64,000 nt of DNA from Puccinia triticina (GCF_026914185.1 NC_070566.1:5208001-5272000), one strand, 5' to 3'; shown: positions 21,248-32,788, counted from the first letter of the stretch. Notes: generated by a model not told the origin, from the letters alone. Numbers and translations: made by a program.

Positions 21248-22439
21248 CACCAGGGGGGGAATGGTTGCACTCTCCAGAGAGTGTCAGACTGTAATTTTGT
21301 CATTGGAGTGGTCTGATGTCAGACCAATTCCAGTACTGATTTCAACTGCAACTCATGCTTATCTCATGCTCAATTCATCCTGAGGTCTGCAGGAGAAGTT
21401 TGTTGAATTTATTTGTATTCCAGTATGAACTCATGAGTGACTCCTCCTGATGTGAGTTTTACCCTCAGTCCATCATAATTGTATTTGCAGGAGGTCTGAT
21501 CAATTTAAATGAGACAATCAATGAGCCTGTGGCCAAGTAAGCCATAAACATGTTACAAGGTTATCCCTCTTCCCAAATGAAATCAAATTCCAATCTACTT
21601 TTCTTCAGTTTATGATGTTTTTGAGGGATTGTGGTGTTGAAGTGATTCCAAAACAAGCTCCAGCAAGGCTTTATCATTCTCTGATACCCACATGATTATA
21701 TTTATCATCTGATTAGTCACTTTTTATTGTTTGCCATGCAATTCTTTGGAAATAACTCAAACTAAGTGCTCTTCATTTTTTACCCAAAATAATAGGCAAG
21801 TCCCATTATTGGCATATGGAAAACGGTCTGAAAAAAACACTATTCAGTTTGCCATCTTGTAGTCACATTTTCTCATAACCAAATTTGTACTGTTGTTTTT
21901 ATTGCTGATTGGGCCTTCCTCATTCAGACCAATTGTGGATGTTGCAAGCACTGTGACCTGCCAGATTTGATTTTATGGGAAACCTAATGCTTCCAACAAA
22001 GACCTTCTGTCAATTATTGTGAAGTAAAAAAAACTTACTTTTTGTTGACCAAAAAACAGCCCAATATTGTGTAAGTTGGGATTTTGGCCGGATGCACTCC
22101 CTGTTACAACTCCAAGGTCATGAGGGAGGCAAAGGTGGGCAGGAAGCCAGACGTAAATTTTTTGAGATTGAAGGGTGAATTGCCCCTTTGAAGGGATTCC
22201 TTTCAGGCAGGCCAGTCACCCTTTTTTTGAAGGGTGGGGGTGTGGGTGTGCCCCCAGAAAGGGGTGTGCCTTGATCAATGCTCACAATTAAGGGCCAAAC
22301 TGCACCCTTGTCCACCACAATTTTTGGCCAAACCTTGCGGTGGACCAGATAACAGCTGCCCCAACTTTCAGAGGGTAGAACTTAAAAGAAGTAAGTGGTA
22401 GGGCAACAAGGATGTATAGCCTCATCACCCAACTTGCCA

Positions 22440-23460
22440 TCAAACTCTTTCAACAGCCGGTTTGCACCGGTCATTGAGGGGAGTGTGTCTCCTTGATGGC
22501 TGGTGCAATCCTGCCATCAAAAGGAGTACACACTCCCTTCAATAGTTCAGTCGTACCAGCCATTGAAGGGGGTGCGTACTCCCTTTGATGGCCGGTAAAA
22601 GACAGCCATCAATGGGAGTGTCAACTCCTTTTGATGGCCGGTACAACTCGGCCTCCCTTCAATGGCCAAGTTGTGCCAATCATCCAAGGGAGTGTGTACT
22701 CCCTTAGATGGTTGGTCTAACCCCGCCATCAGAGGGAGTACACGTCCCCTGCGATGGCTGGTACAACTGGGCCATCAAAGGGACTTTGTGCTCCCTTTTG
22801 ATGGCTAGGTTAGACCAATCATTGAAGGGGGTGTACTCCCTTTGATAGCCAAGTCGTACCGGCCATCAAAGCAAGTACACATTTTCCTCGATGGCCGGTA
22901 CCATCCGGCCGTTGTAGGGAGGCTCCCTTTGATGGCCAAGATGTGCCAACCATTGAAGGGAGCGTGTACTTCCTTCAATGACTGGTACTACTCAGTCATC
23001 AAAGGGAGGCTGAACTCCTTGCAATTGCTGGTACGGCTCGGCCATAAGAGGCAGACTCCCTTTGACGGCCGGGCTGTACTGGCCATCAAAGAGAGTACAC
23101 ACCCTGTTCAATGGCTGGTGCAACTCTTCCATTGAAGCCCTCTGATGGCCGAGTTCCACCAGCCATCAAACATAATGTGTACCCTACTCAATGGCCAGTA
23201 CAGCCCAGCCATTGGAGAGAGTCTGCCTCTGATGGCCAAGCTGTACCAGCCTTTGGAAGGAGTTCAGACACCCTTTGATGGCTGAGTAGTACTGGCCATC
23301 AAAGGGAGTACACACTCCCTTCAATGGTTGGCACATCTTGGCCATTGGAGGGAGCCTCCCTCCAACGGCTGGATAGTACGACTCAGCCACCAGAGCTGGC
23401 AGGCTCCCTGTGACGGCTGGGCTGTACCGGCCATTGAAGGGAGTCTCCCTGAGATGAACC
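22440..23460. repeat. PAE-1 palindrome array 1
   Basis: About twenty degenerate units of roughly 45-60 bp. Each has the form GGCCATCAAAGGGAGT...ACTCCCTTTGATGGCC plus a short spacer such as GGTACAAC. Single units can form hairpins, and adjacent units can pair with each other. Counts are by eye. Confidence 0.85.
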
Positions 23461-23509
23461 ATTTGCACCTGTGACATAGGTGTGCAATGTTGCAAGAGTC
23501 TGTGCTTGA

Positions 23510-23551
23510 CATGTCCACCCTCAGGTTCGCCTGAACCTGAGGGTGGACATG
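23510..23551. repeat. 19 bp perfect hairpin in PAE-1
   Basis: Arms 23510-23528 (CATGTCCACCCTCAGGTTC) and 23533-23551 are exact inverted copies around the loop GCCT. It lies between arrays 1 and 2. Confidence 0.9.
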
Positions 23552-23559
23552 GGCAACGA

Positions 23560-24030
23560 CATTCCTTGCCGATCTGGATATATTTATGTAAATATATCCA
23601 GCTTGCCAAGAGGGCTCCTCCCAGCGAGCTGGATACATCAGTACCCAGATTGCTGGGAGGAACCCTCTCGGTGAGCTGTATACATAAGTATCCAGCTCTC
23701 CGGGAGCAGTCCTCTTGGCGAGCTGGATATAGATATATATCCAGCTCGGCAATGGAGGTCTCCAGCTCTTGGCGAGGACCTCACTCACCAAGCTGGATAC
23801 GTATTTATCCAGCTTGCTGGGGTGAGTCATCTTGTAAAGCTGGATTCATATGTATCCAGCTCACTGGGAGGAGTCATCCCGGTGGCAGACTGGTATGTCA
23901 GCTCGCCAAGAGGCATCCTCCCGGCCTGCTTGGCTGAGAGGGCCTGTTAGGAGCAGTCCCTTGTCTCGGTGAGCTTATCCAGCTTGGTGAGGGAGGTCCT
24001 CCCAGCAAGCTGGTCACATATCCAGCTCCC
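23560..24030. repeat. PAE-1 palindrome array 2
   Basis: About eight units of roughly 50 bp centred on GAGCTGGATAC-n-GTATCCAGCTC, with linkers like GGGAGGAGTCCTC. It is unrelated in sequence to arrays 1 and 3. Confidence 0.85.
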
Positions 24031-24049
24031 TGAGTGGACTCAAGTCTTG

Positions 24050-24420
24050 GATGGAAGGCATTTCTCTGATCAACAAGGTGTAAACAAATCCAACTGGAGG
24101 GATTGATTCCTCCAGAGGTGTGTAAACCTCCTCAAACACAGTTATTCCTCTGGTAGAAGAGTTATACATAAACACAACAGGGGGGATTGATTCCTGTGGT
24201 CAGAGGTATGTACACCTTGACCGCAGGTATTCCTCTGGTCAAAGAGGTATGTACACCTGCTTGACCAGAGGGATCCCTCTGGTCAAAGAGATGTACATAG
24301 CTCTTCAACAGAAATTCATCCGGCAGAGGGGGGTATGCCTCCTCAGCCAGGGGGATACCTCCAGTCAAAGAGGCAGTGCACCTCTTTGACATGAGGCATC
24401 CCTACAATTGAGAACTGTGA
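24050..24420. repeat. PAE-1 palindrome array 3
   Basis: Degenerate units of about 45-50 bp built from CCTCTGGTCAAAGAGGT and GTACACC / GACCAGAGGG, again with inverted symmetry. Five to seven units by eye. Confidence 0.75.
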
Positions 24421-25020
24421 TTGGAGGAATTTCCCAAGTCAGAGATGTGTAATTGTTGGAATTTCTCCAGCCAGAGTCTCAAAGGTCAATTTGACTTGCA
24501 GCACAGCAGTTGTACTGTTGTATTATGTGCAATCCAACTGTAAAAATGTGGTGCAAACAAGAAAACCTGTGGGTCACAGATATATGGTGAGTACTTGTAC
24601 CAAATACTTGCCCATAGTTCAGTATAAGATCCTGGCACCTGCACCCGCACCTGGCACCGTAGATGAGTACTTGTTGTAAGCCTGGAAGTACTACCCTACA
24701 AGTGCTGTGTGCTTGTCAAGGAGTAATTTGTGCAATCCCTATGGATAAGGATGTATTGCACTGCTGCAACAGATGAAATGTTTGATGGTTACAGAAGAAA
24801 ATATGCCTGGAAGTATCTCAATTGCCACAGCCTTGTGTTGTGGTTTTAACTCACCAGATTATACAAGCATGACTAGAGCAGAGATTGATATCAGTTGAAC
24901 ATGACATCAAGCTAGCACATGATCAAGTTAAAACTGAGGCACAGCTCACATCTGGCAGCATTCCTGAAAGAAGTTATCATCTGGCACTCTCTGGAGAGTG
25001 CAACCATCCCCCCCCTGGTG

Positions 25021-25843
25021 GGTAAGCTTGGCAAGTTTTAATGAAGTGATAGGGTTGATTGGTTCAAGATGAGCTTGTTGATGAAACTGAATGAATTGTT
25101 GTTATTGTTAATGTAAGGGTTGTTATGTATGTAGGTTGTTAAGTATATGTAAGCCTGTAAATGTAAATGTTGGGGTGACTGTGATTGGTGAGTAATGAAC
25201 TGAGGAGCTGACAACTGGGGAGGAGAGAGCTCCTTATATAGACAAAATTGGAGCCCCAGAGGGCTTGTGGGTTAGGGTTTCAACTAATCTAGAAAACAGC
25301 GTGAGGGATTTTAGCTGGTGGGGGTAGATACAAATGATGTCATAATATGTCAAGAGTACATAAATGATGTCAGAAGAATGCAGTAGGGCCGCATGAAGGC
25401 TGCGTAAAGTGACAGTAGACTGCATGATTTGACAGGTGGATGCAGGGGGGTGCATAACTGAAGTCTGAGGCTGCAGAGTCAGTGCGTGATGACATCATAA
25501 TATGGAAATAGAAGAGTACTGATAATATGTAATGACTGTAGTCTGATGGGGAGATGTATGTTTGTATCCTGTGATGTGTATAAGCATAATGCTGTGATCC
25601 TTGACTTGAGGCTTGTGACAGGCTGGTGACTGGGTATGTTGAACGTGTGATGGGTGTCCAGTGTCCAAAGAAGTGTAGGTTCCAATCCGGTGGGGTTCAG
25701 GTGATGCTTCCAGTGGTGACTAGAGGTAAAATTGGCCATAGAATCCATTTATGAGGTCTGTTTGATGGTATCTTGAGGCGTATTACAATTAAATGTATGT
25801 ATGAGAAAAAACTTTTGATTTTTTCACTTTTCTGTCTACCACA
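25021..25843 (-). repeat. 5' LTR of element B, second segment
   Basis: It continues the LTR after the PAE-1 insertion and matches 684-1503. It ends CTACCACA and is followed by the duplication GCGG (25844-25847). It keeps the minus-strand TATA motif near 25233-25241. Confidence 0.9.
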
Positions 25844-26837
25844 GCGGGTGAGCCACAAAAGCCAAAGCGGGTTCCACCAGCGGGTTGAACCGGGGGAGAG
25901 GCAGTGGCAAGAGACTGACTGGCGGGGGCTAGACAGAGGACAGTGGGAGGACAAGCGTTGGAGATGAGCGGATTCTGGGAGAGTGACAAGCGGAAGAGCG
26001 GGCGGAGCTGGAGGACTAGTGCCGGAAAGTGTCAGATGTGCAGGATTGGGTGGGAACGGCGATGTGTGTGGAGGGAAGGACAGGAAAAGGGCTCATGTAT
26101 TTTTCTTCTCTTTTTGATTATTATCCTATTATCCTGTCATCTTACGGATACTCTTTATTGTACTTACAACTTACGGATGTACCAGAGTATTAGGGGACAT
26201 ATTTGTGATTTTATCTTTACTTTCAGAAGTTACTTGCGGATTCTGTGCTTACAGAGTGCAAAGCTTTATTCACTTGCAAATTATTACTCTATAGATCAGG
26301 CTCAGTGGGGAGCGCTGAAGGCTAGTGGATAGTAGCAGTGCGGAGCCAAGTCACCAGTCACCAACAATCACACAGCCCGGGCACTAATATTCTTGAAGAA
26401 GGCGGTCAGCGGACATTTGCACCGACTAACCAGCTTTTATTCTCACAAGTGGGGGTCCGGCCGGAAACCCAACTTTGTGTTGTCATTGCATACTTGGGAA
26501 CTAGATACATGGGGAAACGTTGAATGAACCCTTTGGAAGGCAAATTATTTACTCCAGGCAACAAAGAAGCTCAGAACGGATCAGGCGGTTCAGACAGTGG
26601 AGACACGGTAACTGCGGGAAGCGGAGAAGGCTCTTCCTCAAGACCAGCCAAAACACAATCTTAGTTGGGAGCAGCGGGAGGACCAAGGCTAGGACAATTA
26701 TCCTTTGCGTCAGCGCGGAGTCAGTTTTCACCTAATCAGTCAATTGCGGGGAGGAGACGTCAGCTATATCAGCAGAGCTCTCTGAAGGACTGACCGGGGG
26801 TGTTGACTGGAGGAACGGCAAGCGGAACTTACAGAGT
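25844..26837 (+). other. Leader region of Ty3 element D, possible LTR end
   Basis: GC-rich, GCGG-rich text, then a T-rich stretch, then at 26441-26447 the sequence TCTCACA followed by AGTGGGGGTCCGGCCGGAAACCC. The latter could be an LTR end plus primer-binding site for element D, whose gag starts at 26868. The matching LTR has not been found (D is truncated at its 3' end), so this is only a suggestion. Confidence 0.35.
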
Positions 26838-26867
26838 TTGACCAGAGGAGACTGTAGCAAGATCATG

Positions 26868-27758
26868 GACAAAGTACCAGGCGGACCACAACCTGCGGCT
26901 CCTGCGCCGAGCGGAGCAAAGATACAGCCAAGGGATTATCCGCACCTTAAGTTTTCAGAGGCAGAGGTGGAGCGCTTTATCAACCGGCTTGAGAGAGCAG
27001 CCCTACAGGAAGGCCTGACAAATGCGGATAAAGTGTACCAGGTGGTCAACTTCTTTCTGGAGGGCAAGGAATTGCGGGAAGTGGAGGACATGAAGGGGTT
27101 CAAGAAAAAGGATTGGACCAAGCTCAAGGAGGAAATACGTGAGCGGTGGGAAGACCGCGGGCCTAGGTATCAGGAGAGCAACATGAAGAAGGTAGCTTTG
27201 GAAAGGGAGGAAAAAGGTGGTGTTTGGACAAGAGTGGAGTATGTGTCCTACATTACCAGCTTCAATCAGGTCCTGCGGTATTTGGAACAGAATGAGATAG
27301 TGACGGCCAACATGGGCACGACCAAACGGATATTCTTCAAGGGATTCAATCAAACATTCATGGAGAAGGTGCTGCGGGGGCTCAATGAGTGGGGTTTGAT
27401 GGTTAAACCGCAACTTGGAGGCCAAAACTGTTGCCAAGCATGAAGGAGCTATGGTCCGCCGTCAAGGCGGAACTCTAGGTGTCAGAGCTCATGAACAACA
27501 GCCAAGGAGATGCAGTCGTGAGGGCGGGACCGGCTCCGCAGGCGCCGGTCACGGTCAAAGATGTGAGTGACCTGGCGGATACACTGAAAGAGTTGAAACT
27601 GTTCATGCAGAAAGCGGCGCACAGGCAACCGAAGGAGCAACAGGCGGCCGTGGCACCGGCAGCTGCCCCTGCAAGAGAGGCATCAGGGGAAAGGAAGCCC
27701 GCGGCGTTGGCTGTCACCACTAACGCGGAAACGGCGGAGGTGAAGTGCACGGAATTTG
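26868..27758 (+). pseudogene. gag: Element D gag
   Basis: The frame from 26838 has a sensible start at ATG 26868 (MDKVPGGPQPAAPAPSG), since the segment before it looks like leader. Gag core motifs follow: HLKFSEAEVERFINRLERAA, VYQVVNFFLEGKELREVEDM, WTKLKEEIRERWEDR. After a frameshift near 27440 the second part (27479-27758) has an Ala/Pro-rich stretch. No CCHC knuckle is found before the break made by Cop-1, so part of nucleocapsid is missing. The capsid core resembles those of B and C. Confidence 0.8.
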
Positions 27759-28324
27759 TGTTGGATGAAATGTCAACTACATGTTACATGAAAAGCCACG
27801 CGCTCAAATCAATTCTAGAACTTTCTCACTCAGTTAATGTCTCAGCAATCAAGTCCAAACTATCAAGATCAAGTCTGCAAAAAAACTTCAACATTGAACT
27901 TCAAGGCTCAACTCATCTCGGTCATTGACATCAGGTAAAATCATTGGCATCAATCATCTGAAGATCAATAACTTATCACATTCGTTCAATCTTCAACTCA
28001 GTGATCACCAGGTGTTTCCAAGTCAAGTTAACAGAGTCGCATTGGTCAGGGGGAGGTGGATAGGTACTTGAATCTCAAATGTTATGTTTTCTCAAATCCT
28101 TTTGATTAAAACCTTATTCTTTATTTCTAGTTTCACTATCTCTCAATTGTCACGTCTTCTCAAAAAGTCTGTCTTGAGAACAACAATCTAACAACCTAGG
28201 TAAAACTATAACTTCCTCATATCTCATGATTATTATTCTTTATTAACATGTTTTCATTTGTGAAGTATTTTACTACTACTGGTTTTTAAGATTTTGCAAT
28301 TATACAAGATCTCTCTAAACTACA
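27759..28324 (+). repeat. 5' LTR of Cop-1
   Basis: 566 bp, from TGTTGGATGAAATG to CTCTAAACTACA, preceded by the duplication ATTTG. Confidence 0.95.
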
Positions 28325-28340
28325 TGGTAGTAAGAGTCTA
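28325..28340 (+). promoter_or_regulatory. Primer-binding site of Cop-1
   Basis: TGGTAGTAAGAGTCTA follows the LTR with no spacer. The TGGTAG start is what a tRNA ending CTACCA would give (initiator Met in many fungi), but the rest is not diagnostic. Confidence 0.5.
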
Positions 28341-28393
28341 ATAATTTGCATAACCGCCAGAGATAGAAAACAGGTACAGACTTAACAAGAACA

Positions 28394-28849
28394 ATGTTGT
28401 CCGATTCCAATGAATCAATTGCTCCAAGCAAGGTTCGCATAAAAAAACTCAACCAAAAGAACTATGCGGCTTGTTGTTACCACATGGAACAATATCTGAA
28501 TGGACGAGGTCATGAAAAACTTCTTGGAAGCGTGGAATGCGTTAGCTTGAGCATGCAGAAAAGATTCCATCGTGGTTATCTACGAGAAACTGTTTGAACT
28601 CCTTTCCCTGGAATATGGCCCATCATCTTCCCTTCAATCACACATTGCAGCATTCAAGAATCTAAATACCAAACTCTTTGTACTTACGGCCTCCAACAAA
28701 AAACTCATGGAAATCTCATCTGGACTTTTGGTGGCATTTTTTCTTCAAAGCATCAATCAAGACAAAAAATTATCATCATTAGTTCAAACTCTATATGATG
28801 TTAAGCCGTTTGACTTGCAGACAGTTACAGATCAAATTGGTATTGAGCA
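28394..28849 (+). pseudogene. gag: Cop-1 gag, 5' part
   Basis: The frame from ATG 28394 begins MLSDSNESIAPSKVRIKKLNQKNYAACCYHMEQYL, the N-terminal helix pattern of copia Gag in which the RNA-binding domain follows a Leu/Asn/Tyr motif. A frameshift near 28575 leads into YEKLFELLSLEYGPSSSLQSHI, VAFFLQSINQDKKLSSLVQ and VTDQIGIEH. hAT-1 then interrupts at the last codons. The 3' part resumes at 32789. Confidence 0.8.
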
Positions 28850-28859
28850 TAAAGATGGC

Positions 28860-29010
28860 CTTGCGGTACCCGGCACCAGTTGGGGGGTACCTCCTGACTT
28901 GTGATGGTACCCGCCGGCTGGTGCCCGGTGCGGTACCTGGTGCCTGCTTCTGGGCAAAATTTGACCCGGTACCTGGGTACCTCTCCGGGTACCGCTCAGA
29001 AACCCCCCAG
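28860..29010. repeat. GGTACC-rich subterminal region of hAT-1, left
   Basis: About seven GGTACC or near-GGTACC motifs in 150 bp, mirrored by a similar cluster at 32640-32765. Subterminal repeats of this kind are typical transposase binding sites in hAT elements; that role is inferred here. Confidence 0.6.
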
Positions 29011-29117
29011 ACCCAAACCCCCCTATAGGGGGGCTGGCTCTCACCCACATGATTTGATATCGGTTGAACGAATCTAATTGATCATATCCTCATATCCCTC
29101 CCCCCAACCCACCTACA

Positions 29118-32100
29118 ATGTCATCGGCCGGCACGCAAAAAAAGAGAAACACCCAAAACAATCATACATCCACTCCACCGTCCTCTCAGCCTCAACACGA
29201 CAAGCGTCCAGAGGAAAAAACCAGTGATAAGGACAATCCTACTCCGAAAAGCAAGCAACCTGCTTTAACACCTGCATCAACACCCCTCGTACCATTGACT
29301 GATGAGGAGGAGTTAAGTAAGTTCTTCATCTGTGTTTTTTGGCATTCATAATATCTGTTGATTTTCTTCTCACTTTTAGAAAGTGCTCATAAAGTTGCCT
29401 CAAATGGAATGAGTACTAACTACAAGAGTTACAGAGTACCAGAGCTCTCCGATCAAAAGGACAAGTTCGGCCGAGCCATGATTGCCTACCATTGCAAGAG
29501 GTAAGCTCATTATCTCCTTCCAGCCAAAGAACCAGGATTTTCTGACACATGTTTTCAGGTGCAACATCAAGATCAACCGTCCAATGGCCGACTCCTCTTG
29601 CAGTAACCTCACCAAGCACGCGGCAATCTGCCTCCGCAAACAACAAGAATCTGAAAGCAACCGCTCTCTGGGTGCGCTTGGGATTACTGGTACCGGTGAC
29701 ATTAATCCAAAAGAGGTGAGCCCCCTGTGACTTGAACAAAGTCTGAAAATACTCTCACTGACTCTCAATTGCATGCTTTCAGGTTCCACAGCTATGTGCT
29801 GTAAACCCTCCTCCTCCTCTGGGGTTCACAAGGTGTCACCAATGGAAACCTGCCCTGTCATAGACTTGTAGATAGCCCGTTCATCCTCCTTCCTTGGCTC
29901 AGCAGAGAACTGACATGCAGTCTCTCTGAGCCAGGTCAGCTCCCTTCCTTTTGTCTCTCTTATTTCCTTCTTCTTCCTCTCAGCAGAGAGCTGACATGCA
30001 GTCTCTCTGAGCCAGTCCTAGCAATCAAAGCCCCCTGAGTTTGGTCCTAGAACTCCTCCTCCGCGCCCGTGCCATCGCTCCTCCGTCTCCAGCTCCATTG
30101 AAGGGATTCAACCCTTACATGTGCTATATGGTATGCAGATGCTGCGCAACCATTCTTGGCCTTGGTTGATCCAAGCCATCAGGCTCTTCTGCACCCCACC
30201 GTTCGCAAGAATTTACCAACAAGAAAAGCGGTCTCAAGAGATATTCATAAGCTTTACTAGGTGATACAAGAGGACTATCAGTCCACTTTGCAGGTGAGTG
30301 CCACTTTATTTCTTTTTCAGATTGATGCATTCCTGATGGTTCTCTCTCATCAGGCACACGAAGGCGCTCTATACTTAGGTGTTGATGCTTGGCAGTTGCC
30401 AAATGGCTTTGATATTTTGGGAGTTGTGGTCTACAGATTAGCGGAGGACAACACCGGCAAAATGGAGCTAGAAGCAATGCCGTTAGATTTTGTTCGGCTT
30501 ACTAAGTCACACACGGGTGAGTACCTTGCGGAGACGGTCCGATTGGTTGTTGAGAAATTTGGGATCAAAAATAAAGTAAGTCTTACTTGACCAGTTTTCT
30601 TGTTCAATTGCCGGCTCCCCCATCCTGTGCTTGCCTAGATCTGTGGCATTGTAAGCAATAATGCAACCAACAATGAGGTGATGGTCAGAGAGCTCAAGAA
30701 GTTGAAGTGGCCTCGCTTCAAAGGCGAGACGCACTGGATCCGATGTTTTGCCCACATTGTCAACTTAATAGCCCAGTCAATTCTCCGCACGTTTTGAACT
30801 CGGAAGAACAATAATGTGGTTGGATCCAATGAAGAAGGGGATTCTGAAGAGGACAACCCTCCTGCGCAGATACAAGTGTACGTTCAACTTGCTTGTTTTT
30901 TTCATACTGCATGTTTGTCAGGCTGAATACCTTTTTTGTTAGGCTTGCACGCGGGGAGAAAGGCAGTACCTCATCAGATGAAGAAGAATACCCCCTTGAT
31001 GAAGAAGAAACTCTGGAACCGCTACATGAAGATGATGAAACCCTCAGTGAGGCAGATATCGAAAATCTTAGTGAGGAAGACGAAAACAATTGGTATACGA
31101 GTGAATCAAGCAAGGAAACTTTGAGCAAAGTAAGCCAGCTTTCTGTTGTCTATCTAACAAGAAACGAGTTTGACTGATCTGGTAATTTGGCCAAGTTTTG
31201 CGCAATTGCTAAGAAACTGAGATTCTCCCCGAATTCAAAAGCCGAATTTGTCAACATCTGTCAGGAAAAAGAGTGTGCCACCCCGCACAACATTGAAAGG
31301 GACGTACGTACGCAATGGAATTCAACCAGTGCTCAACTCAAAAGTGTCATCAGATGTGAAGCTGCAATGTAAGTGTATATTTTCCTTGGATTCAATTTAA
31401 CAAAGTTGATCAGCTAACCAAGCCATCTCTTTGTAAGTCTGGAGTAGCAGCGCCATAAAAGACATGGTGTTGAACGCAAGTATTATGTGGACCAATCCGA
31501 CTTTGCCTTGGCCCGCGATTTGCTCAATATACTCAATCTTTTCTACGAAATCACCTTGCAAATATTGGTTGCAGGCTCAGCTTGATTGTCGAACATAGTC
31601 TTATTCATCAATCAAATCACTGAACATTTATCCACAGCCATCACAAAGATGGAATATCCTCCGGCATTGAGGAATGCTTGTTGAGTTGGCTTGAAGAAGA
31701 TGAACAAATATTACAGCTTGACTGATTCCTCTCCGCTTTACAGGATGGCGATTTGTAGGTTTTTTTCACTTCATTTTTCCTTGTCCTGTTTACTGAATTT
31801 ATTTTCAATCCCAGTGCTGCACCCATCCTTTTGGGACGAGTACTTCAGGCTCACAAAGTGGGAACCTGAGTGGATAGCTGAAGCTATCCAACTTGCGCGC
31901 AACATGTGGGTCTCGCATTACAAGCCCTGAGTGATCCCTACCATCACTACACCAACTCCAAGCTCCAAGGTAAGTTATCTGATCCAAATTTGTTTTCATT
32001 TAAAAACTGACAAATATGACCATGCATTTGAAAGCCAATGACTTTGATGCTTGCAGGCCTGGAATCTGCTGCTGCTGCCCAAGACGGCCAAAACTTGTGT

Positions 32101-32541
32101 GACCCATTCAATATGTGGCTCAACAGAGCACTTATCCTTGATGATGGAAATCCGGTGGATCCTTTGGAGTGGTGGATGAAACAGAAGTCCGCCGGAAACA
32201 CACATGGTGGTCTTGTGCATATGGCACTAGACATTTTAAGTTGTCCAGGTGAGAATATGTATGATTATATGCTGGGTACAACTGTTTGAACTAACCTGTC
32301 CAAAATGCTTAGCAACATCGGTGGATGTTGAGCGGGCTTTCAGCTTCGGACGTGATTACGTGACCTCAAAGAGGCACAGACTTGCAGCTCAATCACTGAG
32401 CAGGGGCATGACTGTTGCATTGTATTCGAAGAACAATAAGATCCAAGAGGGGGTCGTGGATTGGTGGAAACACGGAGTTAAGGAAGATAACAAGATGAAG
32501 AAGAAAGGTAAGAGAAAAGTGATAGTAGTTGACAACAATTA
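29118..32541 (+). pseudogene. hAT-1 transposase, multi-exon
   Basis: Exons separated by GT-AG introns begin at ATG 29118 (Ser/Thr/Pro/Lys-rich N-terminus). The BED zinc finger spans an intron: YHCKRC, then C near 29615 and NLTKHAAICLRK. After the solo LTR come VDPSHQALLHPTVRKNLP and the hAT core LGVDAWQLPNGFDILGVVVY, PLDFVRLTKSHTGEYLAETV and ICGIVSNNATNNEVMV. In the last block the conserved catalytic Asp is Asn (AGCAAT near 30646). ERDVRTQWNST and VLHPSFWDEYF follow, and the C-terminal dimerisation domain ATSVDVERAFSFGRDYVTSK ends at TAG 32539-32541. In-frame stops (for example near 30795, 31443 and 31930) make it a pseudogene. Confidence 0.9.
29801..30119. mobile_element. Solo LTR inside the hAT-1 transposase gene
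   Basis: 319 bp, TGTAAACCCTCC to CCCTTACA, flanked by exact TGTGC copies (29796-29800 and 30120-30124). It contains a tandem pair of about 40 bp around CTGACATGCAGTCTCTCTGAGCCA. It is the deepest nesting level in this branch: D > Cop-1 > hAT-1 > solo LTR. Confidence 0.9.
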
Positions 32542-32639
32542 GTATGATTGATCTTCACTATCTAAGATTATATTCAAGTGTTTATTGTGGGCACACGTAT
32601 TACATCAATATCATTTCATTTTCATTTTTTTTTGGTGGC

Positions 32640-32765
32640 AGGTACCGCTGGTACCCGCCCAAAGTACCGCTGGTACCCGCCTGCTGGGGCCTGGTGCGGT
32701 ACCTGGTGCGGAAATTTGCCAAACATTTGGCCTGGTACCCGGGTGTCAACCGGTACCCGGGTCCC
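32640..32765. repeat. GGTACC-rich subterminal region of hAT-1, right
   Basis: Six or so GGTACC motifs (GGTACCGCTGGTACCC and similar) near the right end, matching the left cluster. Confidence 0.6.
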
Positions 32766-32788
32766 ACGGGGCCATCTTTAATTGAGCA

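Larger units (their letters stand above)
21248..25020. mobile_element. PAE-1: coding-free TIR element made of palindrome arrays
   Basis: This 3773 bp insertion has 36 bp terminal inverted repeats (one mismatch) starting CACCAGGGGGGGAATGGTTG and ending with the mirrored CTGGTG. It is flanked by GGTA on both sides (21244-21247 and 25021-25024). The other B LTR shows the empty site with one GGTA, so insertion is certain. There is no transposase or long ORF. The left 1.2 kb is A/T-rich unique sequence; then come three different arrays of short palindromes (22440-24420) and about 600 bp of unique sequence. CAC...GTG ends plus a 4 bp duplication would fit the CACTA/Mirage/Chapaev group, as an inference; a 3 bp GTA reading is also possible. 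Confidence 0.85.
575..25843 (-). mobile_element. Ty3 LTR retrotransposon B, outer element carrying nested insertions
   Basis: Two similar LTRs (575-1503, and 21139-21247 joined to 25021-25843) begin TGT and end ACA, and the whole is flanked by GCGG on both sides. Between them on the minus strand lie gag (20604 down to 19600), protease, RT, RNase H and integrase (down to about 13430), in the usual Ty3 order. A purine tract beside the left LTR and TATA boxes inside both LTRs agree with minus-strand transcription. The element contains Ty3 element A, two solo LTRs, PAE-1, and about 5.9 kb of extra sequence between integrase and 3' LTR. All coding parts are broken. The LTR pairing rests on high similarity by eye plus the duplication. 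The 4 bp length is shorter than the 5 bp seen for A, D-resident E and others here. Confidence 0.85.
28850..32780 (+). mobile_element. hAT-1 DNA transposon, decayed, in Cop-1 gag
   Basis: Ends TAAAGATGGCC...GGCCATCTTTA (11 bp inverted) are flanked by an exact 8 bp duplication ATTGAGCA (28842-28849 and 32781-32788), the hallmark of hAT insertion. Removing it rejoins Cop-1 gag in frame. Inside is a multi-exon transposase with BED finger, catalytic core and dimerisation domain. Both subterminal regions carry many GGTACC sites. A solo LTR (29801-30119) sits inside the transposase gene. Total 3931 bp, about 3.6 kb without the solo LTR. Confidence 0.95.

Noticed and set aside
22440..23460. Protein-coding repeats (several open frames cross the array on both strands)
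   Set aside because: The frames follow the palindromic DNA repeat on both strands equally and have no consistent start or codon pattern.
28850..32780. Two separate transposons, one at each GGTACC-rich block
   Set aside because: The blocks are the two ends of one hAT element: inverted termini, one 8 bp duplication, and transposase exons running between them.
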